Origin: Megasphaera vaginalis (ex Bordigoni et al. 2020)
Lineage (GTDB): Bacteria > Bacillota > Negativicutes > Veillonellales > Megasphaeraceae
Direction of reading: 5' to 3'
Assembly: GCF_900240295.1 (NCBI RefSeq)
Contig: NZ_OEQB01000002.1
Coordinates: forward strand, 124,001 to 188,000
DNA length: 64,000 nucleotides
The stretch's first letter is position 1, and each line of letters starts with the position of its first letter. The notes under the pieces were generated by a model, which saw only the letters and a program-made list of their open reading frames with translations, ran no database searches and was not told the DNA's origin. Of the stretch, positions 47,101 to 54,447 are shown piece by piece. Made by a program: the position numbers and the translations under genes.

Positions 47101-48366
47101 GCGAATGACGTGGCTACTGTCGGGCAAGTGGATCAGAAGATCACGGACGGTGTGGCAAATGCCTCTGTCACCGGCGGTACGATCGGTGCGGACGGAACGG
47201 TTTCGTTGACTAAAGGTGATCAGTCTGCGGTGACGCTCGACGGTAAACTGACAGATGTTTCCGCCAAAGCCGGGGAATATAGTATTGCCAATGGCACCGT
47301 AACGATCGGCATGCAGGATAATTATTCCGGCGCCGCTGCAGGGAACATCGTTATCAAAGACGTGGCGAAGGCCTCCGACTTGGCGACGGAAGAGGGTGAC
47401 CGCAAAGCGGCCGATACGGCCATTACGGATACAATCGGCGCGACAAGCACGACGGCGCTGAAAGAGTCTTACAAGAACACCAACTACATCCAAAACAGCG
47501 GAACCTTAGCGGCTGCGGATAAAGCGCTGGACAGTCAGATCAAGACGAATGCCGATAATATCACCAATCTTGGCAATACAATCAACCACATGGGCAATCA
47601 AGTAGGCGAGCTGGGCGACCGCGTCAATAAAGTCGGCGCGGGAGCGGCGGCGTTGGCGGCCCTTCATCCGCTCGATTTCGACCCTGACGACAAGTGGGAC
47701 GTTGCGGCCGGGTACGGAAATTACAAAGACGCCCACGCAGTAGCGGTCGGCGCTTTCTACCGTCCCAATGAAGATACCATGTTCAGCGTAGGCGGCTCCT
47801 TCGGCAATGGCAATAATATGGTCAATGCCGGCGTCAGCGTTAAGCTGGGACAGGGAAATCACGTTTCCACGTCCAAAGTCGCGATGGCGAAAGAAATTGT
47901 GGACTTGCGTGATGAAAATAAGGATTTAAAGAAGCGCTTAGATACGATGGAACAGAAAATGAATGCCATCTTGGGACTGTTGGATACAACCAAAACGGCG
48001 GATTTCCCTGATGTTCCTAAAAATCATTGGGCCTACGAATACGTATCCAAGCTTGCCGGGAACGGTATCTTGGAAGGCTATCCGGACGGTGATTTTTCCG
48101 GTGATCGGACGATGACCCGTTACGAGATGGCGGCAGTATTCTATCGGGCGTTAAAAAACGGCGCTTCCGTTGATTCGGATATGGACCGTGCCATGAATGA
48201 ATTTGAACCGGAACTCCGGCAGATTCGCTTGGATCGTATCAGGGTGGATCGCGTTTCCGGGAAAGATAATGAACGGAACAAAGTGGAACGCGTCCGCGTG
48301 AATAACGAAAATGACCAACAGAATAAGATATACCGGGATGTATACGGCACCCGTATCAGTCACTAA
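41131..48366 (+). CDS. Trimeric autotransporter adhesin (YadA-like) with C-terminal SLH domain
   Basis: 2411 residues. An extended signal peptide region (MNKIYKVMWSKVKNCYVVV) precedes a normal signal ending near VGVHAAPA. Head regions consist of 14-residue YadA repeats (AVGxxAxAxGxxSVALG type), broken by neck motifs N-V-A-A-G-x-x-D-x-D-A-V-N-V-A-Q-L-K near residues 360, 590, 1465 and 1850, with related ones near 1135 and 1980. The YadA anchor (VNKVGAGAAALAALHPLDFD ... VNAGVSVKLGQ, about 2160-2240) forms the trimeric barrel. After it come a coiled coil (about 2250-2285), an SLH domain (FPDVPKNHWAYEYVSKLAG ... GDRTMTRYEMAAVFYRA, about 2290-2340) and a charged tail. AAGGAGG precedes the ATG. The post-barrel part should face the periplasm and bind peptidoglycan. 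Confidence 0.97.
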   Translation: MNKIYKVMWSKVKNCYVVVSEMTGIAKNRGRGVRASKPALGAVFAAFMLTVAPVGVHAAPATNPAGEGPGVAIGTGSSSNQASSVAVGNTAVTTGAQALAVGYQNTAGSMNAVAVGTSNNASQGNAVAIGVKNTASGSSSVALGQSNTTSGVSSVAVGNSNQTKAQNDYAFGAGNIITGTTSYALGNANKIGSNNAYAIGENNVNTGLRATTVGNSNKAGGQDGFAAGYNNVIGSTSKNAVTIGNGARVGATSGSGTVDSTTGLVTGTYNGEVDATGGVAVGNAANVMAKNGMALGVSSSATVDDGVALGSNAVANRAAATTDSKNIGYDFGTGKASTINNGIWKSNKGAVSVGNGAGVTRQITSVAAGTNDTDAVNVAQLKGISNGYFHVNTTNTGVAAVGNNLGTLTATAGAGGMYSVAAGVNAKVQQAADNGVAVGYNTNAQAANTVAIGSGASASATGVSGVSVGAASSVTKEGGVALGSGSVADRAAGYSVYDPLSKKVITDEASIAAAMGKTAQLNTTNDNIATAQDNYDKAKATYESTNAAADKTAMDKALAALNAAKTAKAALLSPYQSVSGAVSVGKSGVTRQIINVAAGSADTDAVNVAQLKAAQAHFYGVNSTDSTKGNYNGNGAKGENALAAGVEAAANTKNSIAIGNKAQVLGNGGNATGTSSIAIGDNALITTNGLDLTSIAMGKNAKVLNGSGKQEKALSFMPDNYASGNLPINADKSAGGIAIGTNSFARTASIQIGSHTFDGYTMGGTVIDNTSQANIVGMTTIGTNTYNKGALANMYGAYSVISGDFTGAGGFNSYFYGSQNFGANVVGSLNSIRSAGKSTSSGIANSIVGLANITENANGALIYGAGNKISNSVRSIDGVNTLTSLLTVDDMSDVLRQGIQNSDGGGATLAIGGGNTADYTQASQMIGVNNTLKGASESVSKFNMLDGFKNTATNVTHVTVVGSQNKVEEGTSDILIGDNHTVTGTNANNIILGSADTDAAKAAINGVSETVSIGHNSVASANKAIAIGTGNKVTAEGSGAIGDPNTVSGTGSYVLGNDNTVTTKNAFVLGNKVTTTADNSVFLGDSSAYVASGDTTKGIDKTYTSDTVAGNTVNFAGGDKVVGVVSVGSADQTRRIQNVAPGLISATSTDAINGSQLNAVVTGLNNSVDAAKAHYYSVNDMDAALKNLGNYDNDGAQGIASIVAGLGSSVKVGSNQFQGATASVFGTLNTVDASTGGTFDGVANSIVGVANTTKNANAALIFGAGNLITNSYGDVSLDTSALDTSTPERLTASLAAAVKDSGGDVLVIGGANAVDNGQFSQVTGIGNKLTGKTTASQYNSITGSKNEATNVQHVTVMGSENNVTNTTGTLVLGDKRTLTGADGSIVLGSSASGLTTSVKNAVAIGTDANVATEGGVALGANSVAAINKGVAGYDPLTGTVSTNTGETWKSTAAAVSVGDAAKQITRQITNVAAGTADSDAVNVAQLKAVKTAVDTAVEGSKIHFFSAKGSSSEANYNNDGATGDRALAVGAGAKAEGLKAIALTGGTAKGDFSFAVGNGATANGWGAVAIGAGTLAEQQGTVALGHGAKAYSLESVALGYNTQAGAPAGQPGAGNEAQTAMGSGTIATGGAATAFGFESVASGAHAIAGGDQAKASGQDSVALGKGTEASGTWSVALGNDTKATNNWSTAMGVETTASGESSTAMGVATLASGVASTAMGSATQATGAGSTAMGGSTIAAGKLSLASGAKSQANGDYSTAMGFSSQANAKNSAAVSGGIVEETAENSVAMGKDAKAIVADTVALGSGSVASTEKGKVGYDVFGVDHSNDTDGVWKSTANAISVGDAANQITRQITGVAAGTEDTDAVNVAQLKALEKKTNEAASASQKHTSVTAGKNISVQAGVNAQGGANYEISLNKNIDLGTDGSIKAGNTIINQDGVMTNTVNATTVKAGDTTINTNGMTITGGPTITKTTVDMNNQQIHNVAAGTSANDVATVGQVDQKITDGVANASVTGGTIGADGTVSLTKGDQSAVTLDGKLTDVSAKAGEYSIANGTVTIGMQDNYSGAAAGNIVIKDVAKASDLATEEGDRKAADTAITDTIGATSTTALKESYKNTNYIQNSGTLAAADKALDSQIKTNADNITNLGNTINHMGNQVGELGDRVNKVGAGAAALAALHPLDFDPDDKWDVAAGYGNYKDAHAVAVGAFYRPNEDTMFSVGGSFGNGNNMVNAGVSVKLGQGNHVSTSKVAMAKEIVDLRDENKDLKKRLDTMEQKMNAILGLLDTTKTADFPDVPKNHWAYEYVSKLAGNGILEGYPDGDFSGDRTMTRYEMAAVFYRALKNGASVDSDMDRAMNEFEPELRQIRLDRIRVDRVSGKDNERNKVERVRVNNENDQQNKIYRDVYGTRISH

Positions 48367-48422
48367 AGACGGTTTGGCTCGTTTGGCTTGTCAGCGGTTT
48401 GAGCGGCTGATGAGGCATGCAT

Positions 48423-48460
48423 ACAAAACGTGTACCTGCATATGCAGGTACACGTTTTGT
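48423..48460 (+). terminator. Perfect palindromic hairpin after the adhesin gene
   Basis: A 38-base perfect palindrome with each half starting ACAAAACGTGTACCTGCA. Likely the adhesin terminator or an mRNA 3' stabiliser, although the T-run after it is short. Confidence 0.7.
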
Positions 48461-48470
48461 GCTTAGTATG

Positions 48471-48512
48471 TAAAAAAATCCCCTTTGCAGATCGATCTGC
48501 AAAGGGGGATTG
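48471..48512 (-). terminator. Terminator of the tRNA-Gly gene
   Basis: On the minus strand: ATCCCCCTTTGCAGAT, a tiny loop, ATCTGCAAAGGGGAT and seven T, four bases past the tRNA CCA end. Confidence 0.88.
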
Positions 48513-48515
48513 GTA

Positions 48516-48589
48516 TGGAGCGGATGAAGGGGATCGAACCCTCGTACCAAGCTTGGGAAGCTCGTATTCTACCACTGAATTACACCCGC
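48516..48589 (-). tRNA. tRNA-Gly (anticodon CCC)
   Basis: On the minus strand the acceptor is GCGGGTG paired with CATCCGC plus discriminator U and encoded CCA. D-arm GTAATTCAGTGGTAGAAT, anticodon stem CGAGC/GCTTG enclosing loop TTCCCAA (anticodon CCC), T-arm with GGTTCGATCCC. All four arms pair, with one G-U in the acceptor and one in the anticodon stem. Confidence 0.96.
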
Positions 48590-48668
48590 ATGCGAATTCT
48601 TATCTAGTATAGCAGATGAAGGCGGTAGTTGTAAAGTGTGGCAAGGCGTCAGCTTCGAAAAAATGGGG

Positions 48669-49325
48669 TTACAAGTGACGGTTTTGCCGCAAGGCGGCGT
48701 ATTGCGCGAGCAGATCCGTTTTTGCCGGGCTTTGATAGGCGTAATCAGGTTGCGCTTCTTTTGCCTTTTCAACGGCGTTTTTTAAGTCATAGTAAACTTG
48801 CCATTTCGCTTCGACGAGATCGTGGCCCTGCTGCCGCAGGAGAAAGGCCGGGTGGTATGTCGGCATGACGGGGATGCCGTCATAGTCTAGCCATTTGCCG
48901 CGGTTGCGCATAATGCTGGCGGCGTGACCGCAAAAGTATTGGAAGGCGACTTTGCCCAGGCAGACGATAACGGCAGGCCTGACGATGGCGATTTCCTGTG
49001 TGAGGTGAAGGTTGGCGCAGAATTTTCCTTCGTCCAGCGTCGGCGTCCGGTTGTTGCGCGGGCGGCATTTGACGATATTCGTCACGTAGACTTTGTCGCG
49101 CGTGAGGCCGACGCTCCAGAGCGCTTTGTCCAGCAGCTGTCCCGACGGCCCGACGAGGGGAACGCCGTATTCATCTTCCACACTGCCGGGGCCTTCGCCG
49201 ACGAACATGAGCGGCGCCGTATCGGGACCGGAATTTTGCGTCGGACCGCGGTTTCCTTCGCGGCGTAAGGGGCAGGAACTGCAGGTCAGAAGTCCTTGCA
49301 GCCATTCTTCGCGTGTTGCCGTCAT
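48669..49325 (-). CDS. Uracil-DNA glycosylase, iron-sulfur family 4/5 type
   Basis: 218 residues. Cluster cysteines appear as CSSCPLR (Cys15, Cys18) with later Cys in VKCRPRNNR and KFCANLHL. Motif 1 is GEGPGSVEDEYGVPLVGPSG (GEAPG-type) and motif 3 is MPTYHPAFLLR. It removes uracil from DNA in base-excision repair. The C-terminal 30 residues beyond the fold are of no known function. The start overlaps the stop of ybaK (ATGA), so the two are translated as a unit. Confidence 0.93.
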   Translation of the reverse strand: MTATREEWLQGLLTCSSCPLRREGNRGPTQNSGPDTAPLMFVGEGPGSVEDEYGVPLVGPSGQLLDKALWSVGLTRDKVYVTNIVKCRPRNNRTPTLDEGKFCANLHLTQEIAIVRPAVIVCLGKVAFQYFCGHAASIMRNRGKWLDYDGIPVMPTYHPAFLLRQQGHDLVEAKWQVYYDLKNAVEKAKEAQPDYAYQSPAKTDLLAQYAALRQNRHL

Positions 49326-49837
49326 GAGCGAACCCTCCCGTCTGTTAAGATAATATCATCCATCGTCAAATCGGCGAAGGTCGCGCCGCTGAGCGCCGTC
49401 AGCGCTGTCGGAGCGAGGAGAATCTGCCGGCCCCGCTGACCGGCGCTGATGCTGATCGTTTCCAGGGTCGCCGCCGTGCGGTCGAGGTACGTGGGAAAGT
49501 TTTTTTTCATGCCCAGCGGCGAACAGCCGCCGCGGATATAGCCCGTAAGGCCGAGCAGATCCTTTACGTGTATCAAGGCGACGCTTTTATTGCCGCTGCA
49601 GGACGCCGCTTTTTTCAAATCCAGTTCCTGGTGGCAGGGAATACAAAAAACGACAGGTCCCGTTTTGTTGCCTTGTGCCACGAGGGTTTTAAAGACGCGT
49701 TCCGGCGCTAAGCCGAGGGCTGCCGCGGCATGGATGCCGGAGAGGTCATTTTCGTCGAATGCATATGCCTTTGTCGTGTACGGTATTTTTTCTTTGTCCA
49801 GAAGGCGCATGACATTCGTCTTTTTTTGTTTTGTCAT
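49322..49837 (-). CDS. ybaK: YbaK/EbsC-type aminoacyl-tRNA deacylase
   Basis: 171 residues of the INS/YbaK superfamily: TNVMRLLDKEKIPYTTKAYAF, ERVFKTLVAQGNKTGPVVFCIP, the essential lysine in LDLKKAAS and GYIRGGCSPLGMKKNFPTYLD. It hydrolyses mischarged Cys-tRNA(Pro) in trans. GGAG precedes the ATG. Coupled to the glycosylase gene. Confidence 0.93.
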   Translation of the reverse strand: MTKQKKTNVMRLLDKEKIPYTTKAYAFDENDLSGIHAAAALGLAPERVFKTLVAQGNKTGPVVFCIPCHQELDLKKAASCSGNKSVALIHVKDLLGLTGYIRGGCSPLGMKKNFPTYLDRTAATLETISISAGQRGRQILLAPTALTALSGATFADLTMDDIILTDGRVRS

Positions 49838-49928
49838 GGAAAAGAACTCCTTCGTTACGTATTTTTTTTCTGTTCGCTTTCGCCGCCGGGCCGATTGTCT
49901 CTGTTGGCCGTCGGTTTGGCCGTATTCG

Positions 49929-50786
49929 TCATGCCGCTTTTTTTCCCAAGAGGACGACGGCCGTCAGAATGCAGATGATGCCCAGCACGCCGCTGAGCGT
50001 CAGGTCTTCATGGAATACGGCAAATCCCGTGAGCGTCGAGGTCAGCGGTTCTACCGAGGCCAGCACCGAAGCCCGTCCGGCTTCCATTCTTCGCAGCCCG
50101 AAGGTGTAGAGAGAATAAGGGAGCGCCGTTGAGAGGAGACCTAGCAGCAAGAGGAAGAAAATGACCGCCGTGTTTTCCATGGCGAGCCGGCCGATTTGGG
50201 TAATCCCGCTGAACGGAAGCAGCGCCAGTGAAGCGACGATGAAGGTCCAGCTGGTGACGGTCAGGGGCCGGTATTTTTCCAAAGCATAGTGGCCGAAGAC
50301 GGAGTACAACGCGTAGCCGAGGCCGGCGCCGAGACCGGCCAGGATACCGGCTGTAGAAACGGAGCCTGCGCCCAGGCCGCTGACCAGAACGCAGCCGGAA
50401 AAGGATAGGAGCAGGCAGAGGGCTTTGAGACTCGTGAAACGTTCTTTGAAGAGAACGACTGAGAAGATCATGACGATGCTGGGCGCCGTATACAGGAGAA
50501 TGGCGGCTACGGAAAGCGTTGTCAGCTGAATAGCCGTAAAATAGCAGACGTTGAAAAAGACGAGACTGCCGATACCGGTGCCGAGAAACATCCAACAATC
50601 TTTTTTTCTGATGCGCAGCGAGCGGGGATCGCGTATGACGGCGACGGCAACCAGGATGAGGGCCGTGACCAGCGACCTTCCCAGGGCCAGCTGCAACGGT
50701 GACAAGCCGAAGCCCGCAATGGTACGGGAAAAGAGGCCGATAATACCCCAGCAGATACCGGCTGCAATAATACTTAGTGTTGCCAT
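49929..50786 (-). CDS. EamA-family (DMT) transporter
   Basis: 285 residues with ten membrane segments in two EamA repeats (MATLSIIAAGICWGIIGLFSR and ILAGLGAGLGYALYSVFGHY start the halves). Exporter of a small metabolite, commonly an amino acid. ATG 50786 has AGGTGAAC just upstream; an earlier in-frame ATG at 50834 lacks a ribosome site. Stands alone between ybaK and a divergent operon. Confidence 0.87.
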   Translation of the reverse strand: MATLSIIAAGICWGIIGLFSRTIAGFGLSPLQLALGRSLVTALILVAVAVIRDPRSLRIRKKDCWMFLGTGIGSLVFFNVCYFTAIQLTTLSVAAILLYTAPSIVMIFSVVLFKERFTSLKALCLLLSFSGCVLVSGLGAGSVSTAGILAGLGAGLGYALYSVFGHYALEKYRPLTVTSWTFIVASLALLPFSGITQIGRLAMENTAVIFFLLLLGLLSTALPYSLYTFGLRRMEAGRASVLASVEPLTSTLTGFAVFHEDLTLSGVLGIICILTAVVLLGKKAA

Positions 50787-51001
50787 AGTGCGTTCACCTG
50801 ATTTATCGTGATGTACATTTCCTTTATTAAGCATAGCAGAAATATGGCTGCAGTACTACGGTTTTATAGAGTAAATTTCAGAAAATAACGTATGAAACAG
50901 TCGTCGGTCCGGTAGCAGGATGGCGCAGAAGGGGAGGCGTTTCGTTGCATCTGCTGCAGGACTCCTCTATAATACAGGTAGACTATAAAGGGGGCATGAG
51001 C

Positions 51002-51790
51002 ATGAAGATTTCGTCGCTGCAAATGCACTTGGCTTTCGGTGAAACGCAGGCCAATTACGACAAGGCGTCCCGATTTTTGGAAAAAGCCGCCGCAGCCGGC
51101 AGTGATATTGCCGTTTTGCCGGAGCTTTGGAATACGGCTTTTTATCCCGATGACGTCCGGGAAATCGCCGATCATGACGGCGCGGAGACGAAGGCGTTTC
51201 TTTCCCGCGCCGCCAAACGGTACGGCATGAATATCGTCGGCGGTTCCGTAGCCAACCGCCGCGGGGAGAAGCTTTACAACACGACTTTTATCGTTGACCG
51301 TGAAGGCAAACTTGTCGGCGAGTACGATAAGGTGCATCTTTTTTCACCGGGTAGAGAAGATGTCGTTTTTACGGCCGGCGAGGCGTTGAACGTCTTTTCT
51401 CTTGACGGCGTGACGATGGCGTCTGTCATTTGTTACGATCTCCGTTTTTGCGAATGGGTGCGGCTGACGGCACTTGCCGGGGCGAAGGTGCTCTTCGTGC
51501 CTGCGGCCTGGCCGTTGAGCCGAGCCGATCATTGGCAGCTCCTCAATCGGGCGCGGGCCGTGGAAAACCAGTTTTTTGTCGCTTCCTGCAACGGCTGCGG
51601 TCAGTCGGGGCCGATGCTGGCTGGCGGCCACTCGCAGCTCATCGATCCCTGGGGCGCCGTCCTGTCGCAAGGCGGCGCGGAAGAGGCCGTACTGACGGCG
51701 GCATTCGATTTGACCGTTGTTGATGACGTGCGTCGAAAAATCGACGTCTTTGCCGACAGGAGACCGACGCTGTACGCCGGCACTACGTAA
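51002..51790 (+). CDS. Carbon-nitrogen hydrolase (nitrilase superfamily, omega-amidase-like)
   Basis: 262 residues with the catalytic triad: Glu41 in AVLPELWN, Lys near 110 in YDKVHLFSPGRED and Cys near 144 in SVICYDLRFCEW. This set of blocks matches omega-amidase/YafV-like enzymes that remove the amide from alpha-ketoglutaramate and similar compounds. ATG 51002 is 7 bases past AAAGGGGG; ATG 50996 would be too close. First gene of a run with an AEC transporter and an M20 amidohydrolase, suggesting import or export and hydrolysis of an amide. Confidence 0.88.
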   Translation: MKISSLQMHLAFGETQANYDKASRFLEKAAAAGSDIAVLPELWNTAFYPDDVREIADHDGAETKAFLSRAAKRYGMNIVGGSVANRRGEKLYNTTFIVDREGKLVGEYDKVHLFSPGREDVVFTAGEALNVFSLDGVTMASVICYDLRFCEWVRLTALAGAKVLFVPAAWPLSRADHWQLLNRARAVENQFFVASCNGCGQSGPMLAGGHSQLIDPWGAVLSQGGAEEAVLTAAFDLTVVDDVRRKIDVFADRRPTLYAGTT

Positions 51791-51805
51791 CGGAAGGCCG
51801 GAATC

Positions 51806-52753
51806 ATGTTGGATGGCGCAGTGCAGGGACTGCAGGGAATTTTTGAAATACTGTTTATCATGGCCGTCGGCTTCGGTATGGCCAGAAAGGGCTGGGTGAT
51901 GGCGGCGACGAGCGCTCTTTGGACGAAGATCGTCATGAAGGTGGCGCTGCCGTTGTATATGCTCTGCCAAATGGAGAAGGATTTTACGCAGGCGTCGCTG
52001 TTGCAACTGGCGCCGGATCTGGCTCTGCCGTTGGCGTCTATGCTTTTGGCTTACGGTCTCGGCCGCTTGGCGGCAAAAGGGCTGAAGATACGAAGAAAAC
52101 GGCAAGGCATCTTCATTACGTGTTTTTTCATTGCCAATACGATTTTTATCGGACTGCCCGTTAATCTGGCGCTTTTCGGCAGCGGCAGCGTACCGTCCGT
52201 CATGCTGTATTACATGGTCAATACGACGCTGTTCTGGACTGTCGGCATGTACCACATCGTCGGTGACGGTCTCGGTGCAGGCGGCAAAATGCCCCTTTTT
52301 TCGGTAATGACGCTGAAGAAGATTCTGTCGCCGCCGCTGCTTGCTTTTCTGGCAGGACTGGTGCTGGTGCTTGCCGATCTGCATTTGCCGGAATTTCTGC
52401 TCACGTCGTTTCTTTATGTCGGCAATTTGGCGACGCCAATGTCGCTTATGGTTATCGGCATGGAAATGTCGTTTCTTTCGTTGGCCGAAGTTCACTGGGG
52501 GAAGGATATTATCGGCGCCTTAGCCGGCAGGTTCCTTGTTTGCCCGCTTTGTGTGCTGGTCCTGCTGCCGTGGATCGGTGTCAGTCCCATGTCGGCCAAG
52601 GTCTTCGTCATGCAGGCGGCGATGCCGGCAATGACGCAGATGACCGTTGTGGCCAAGGTTGTCGGCGCCGATGTGGCGTATTCGACGGAGGTCAGCTTTA
52701 TTTCCATTATGTTGGGAATGGTTGTCATTCCGCTTTATATGATGATCGTATAA
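51806..52753 (+). CDS. AEC-family transporter
   Basis: 315 residues, ten membrane segments (auxin-efflux-carrier fold): EILFIMAVGFGMARKGW, FITCFFIANTIFIGLPVNLALFG and the C-terminal MQAAMPAMTQMTVVAKVVGAD match the family. Bacterial members carry malate or related dicarboxylates. It lies 15 bases after the nitrilase gene and 30 before the amidohydrolase. Confidence 0.9.
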   Translation: MLDGAVQGLQGIFEILFIMAVGFGMARKGWVMAATSALWTKIVMKVALPLYMLCQMEKDFTQASLLQLAPDLALPLASMLLAYGLGRLAAKGLKIRRKRQGIFITCFFIANTIFIGLPVNLALFGSGSVPSVMLYYMVNTTLFWTVGMYHIVGDGLGAGGKMPLFSVMTLKKILSPPLLAFLAGLVLVLADLHLPEFLLTSFLYVGNLATPMSLMVIGMEMSFLSLAEVHWGKDIIGALAGRFLVCPLCVLVLLPWIGVSPMSAKVFVMQAAMPAMTQMTVVAKVVGADVAYSTEVSFISIMLGMVVIPLYMMIV

Positions 52754-52783
52754 AAGATCCGTTTGCTGAAGGGGGCTTTATGA

Positions 52784-53959
52784 ATGGATGGGGAAAAACG
52801 ATGGCAAGAGGCGTTGCAGGAATATTGCGGCAAGGCCTTTGCCTTGAATTATCAGATTGCCGGCGATCCCGAGCTGTCGGGAGCGGAATATCATGCCTGC
52901 GCCGCTTTCGTTCGGGAATGCCGTGCTTTGGGCATGGCGACGGAGGAACGGTTTACGCAGCAGCCGACTGCCTTTCGTGCCGCCGCCTGGCGTGCCGAGC
53001 GGCCGCTTTTCAGGGCCGCCGTACTGGCTGAGTACGATGCCCTTCCCGATATCGGCCACGGCTGCGGTCATGCGGCTAACGGTGCGATCAGCTTTTTGGC
53101 TGCGGCAGCGCTGCGGCGCTTGGGGCAAGCGGAGGGGCTGCCCTTTGATGTCGATCTTATCGGCACGCCTGACGAGGAACTGCACGGCGGCAAAGTTATC
53201 ATGTGCCGCGCCGATGTATTTAAGGCTTACGATGTGGCTGTCATGGTGCATGTGTCGGCAAATGAGACGAATCCTAACTGCCGTTTTTTGGCGTTGAATG
53301 ATTTTCTTATTCGCTTTCACGGTCAGACGGCGCATGCCGCGGCGGTGCCGTGGCAAGGGCGCAACGCCTTGAACGGGGCCATGTTGGCTTTGCATGCCAT
53401 GGATATGCTGCGGCAGCACGTGCGGCCCGAAACGCGGTTGGCGTCGTGTATCCGCAACGGCGGTTCGGCTTCAAACGTCGTGCCTGACCTTGCCGAGATA
53501 GAATGTTGTATCCGCCATAGTGAACGGCCTTATTTAAATCAACTGATCAAACGGGTCATGAACTGCGTCAGAGGGGCGGCTTTGGCGACGGAGACGACCT
53601 ATGACGTCGAAGAAGTCGGCTGCGCTTTTGACGACCTTCTTTGGAACGAACCGCTGACGGAAATATCGCGCAGCGTCCTACGGGATCTGGACATACCGTT
53701 TACGGAACCGGTCTGCGGCGGCAGTTCCGATATCGGCAATGTCAGCTATCAGTGTCCGGCAGTTCATCTTCACCTGGCTATGGGGGATACGTACTATCCG
53801 GGCCATACGCGGGAGATCGCCGAAATGGTGCAGCGCAAAGACGTAGAACCCGTTATCGTCAGCGGCGCCGATATTATCGGGCGAATTTTGTTTAAGCTGG
53901 CGGCCGACGGCGCTGTCCGTGAGAAGGTCAAACAGGGTTTTCTGGAAGGAACGAGATAA
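52784..53959 (+). CDS. M20-family amidohydrolase (AbgB/ACY1L2-like)
   Basis: 391 residues. Metal and catalytic residues in AVLAEYDALPDIGHGCGHAANG and GTPDEELHGGKVIM; the dimerisation-domain motif FHGQTAHAAAVPWQGRNALNG; the C-terminal GGSSDIGNVSYQCPAVHLHL. This form corresponds to the AbgB/ACY1L2-type peptidases that cleave p-aminobenzoyl-glutamate or related N-acyl or dipeptide amides. GGGGG lies 8 bases before the ATG. Operon with the two genes before it. Confidence 0.92.
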   Translation: MDGEKRWQEALQEYCGKAFALNYQIAGDPELSGAEYHACAAFVRECRALGMATEERFTQQPTAFRAAAWRAERPLFRAAVLAEYDALPDIGHGCGHAANGAISFLAAAALRRLGQAEGLPFDVDLIGTPDEELHGGKVIMCRADVFKAYDVAVMVHVSANETNPNCRFLALNDFLIRFHGQTAHAAAVPWQGRNALNGAMLALHAMDMLRQHVRPETRLASCIRNGGSASNVVPDLAEIECCIRHSERPYLNQLIKRVMNCVRGAALATETTYDVEEVGCAFDDLLWNEPLTEISRSVLRDLDIPFTEPVCGGSSDIGNVSYQCPAVHLHLAMGDTYYPGHTREIAEMVQRKDVEPVIVSGADIIGRILFKLAADGAVREKVKQGFLEGTR

Positions 53960-53998
53960 AGAAGGAGAAAGCATTTCACAGCAAAGAAAGTGCGCGTA

Positions 53999-54283
53999 AT
54001 GAGTTGGAAAGAAGTTTATGCCGAAAAGATCGTAACGCCTGCCGAAGCCGTCCGAAAAGTACATTCCGGCGACAGCGTGATTCTGACTCACGCCTGCGGC
54101 GAGTCGCAATGACTGACCGCCGCCTTGACGGCCGCAGCCGTGACGACGTCACACAACGACGTCGATTATGTGGTCACGGAATACGGCATTGCGCAGTTAA
54201 AAGGGAAAAGCCTGCAACAGCGGCGGGAAGCGTTGCTTGCCATTGCTCATCAGGACTTTCGAAAAGAGCTTGCCGGAGCCTGA
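53999..54283 (+). pseudogene. Internally deleted acetyl-CoA hydrolase/CoA-transferase gene
   Basis: The first 37 codons (MSWKEVYAEKIVTPAEAVRK, SGDSVILTHACGESQ) are the N-terminus of 4-hydroxybutyrate or acetyl-CoA transferase proteins. An in-frame TGA (54110-54112) follows, then LTAALTAAA joins VTTSHNDVDYVVTEYGIAQLK and QRREALLAIAHQDFRKELAGA, the family C-terminus. About 1 kb of the middle, with the catalytic glutamate, is missing. Head and tail remain in one phase, so a single deletion plus a nonsense codon explains it. Confidence 0.88.
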
Positions 54284-54300
54284 CGTTGATGGAAAGATAC

Positions 54301-54337
54301 AAGAGAGAAGAAATTTTTTTTCTTCTCTCTTTTTTTG
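54301..54337 (+). terminator. Terminator
   Basis: AAGAGAGAAGAAA, T-rich loop, TTTCTTCTCTCTT followed by five further T. Confidence 0.85.
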
Positions 54338-54349
54338 TTGTAATTACAA

Positions 54350-54378
54350 TTGACGAAAGAAGACTGTAATGGTACTAT
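54350..54378 (+). promoter_or_regulatory. Promoter of the flavodoxin gene
   Basis: TTGACG (54350-54355), 17-base spacer, TACTAT (54373-54378). A weak Fur-like half-site (AATTATCA, near 54404-54411) follows downstream. Confidence 0.65.
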
Positions 54379-54447
54379 TTAATCGGAAAGAATAGATGAA
54401 ATAAATTATCAATATAAACGAAGAATCTGCTGAAAGGAGAGATCGTT

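Noticed and set aside
41566-47862. Several long minus-strand open frames opposite the adhesin
   Set aside because: They are shadows of the repetitive plus-strand coding sequence, with no ribosome sites and unnatural composition.
48423-48460. Perfect palindrome after the adhesin as a transposon end or integration site
   Set aside because: Position directly after a stop codon and before a tRNA terminator fits a transcription terminator; no recombinase gene or duplicated target is seen.
48516-48589. tRNA-Gly as an attachment site of an integrated island
   Set aside because: No integrase and no second copy of the tRNA 3' end was found in the window.
54394-54413. Fur box before the flavodoxin gene
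   Set aside because: Only one half-site matches; the other half has about 4 of 7 bases, too weak next to the clear box at 56355.
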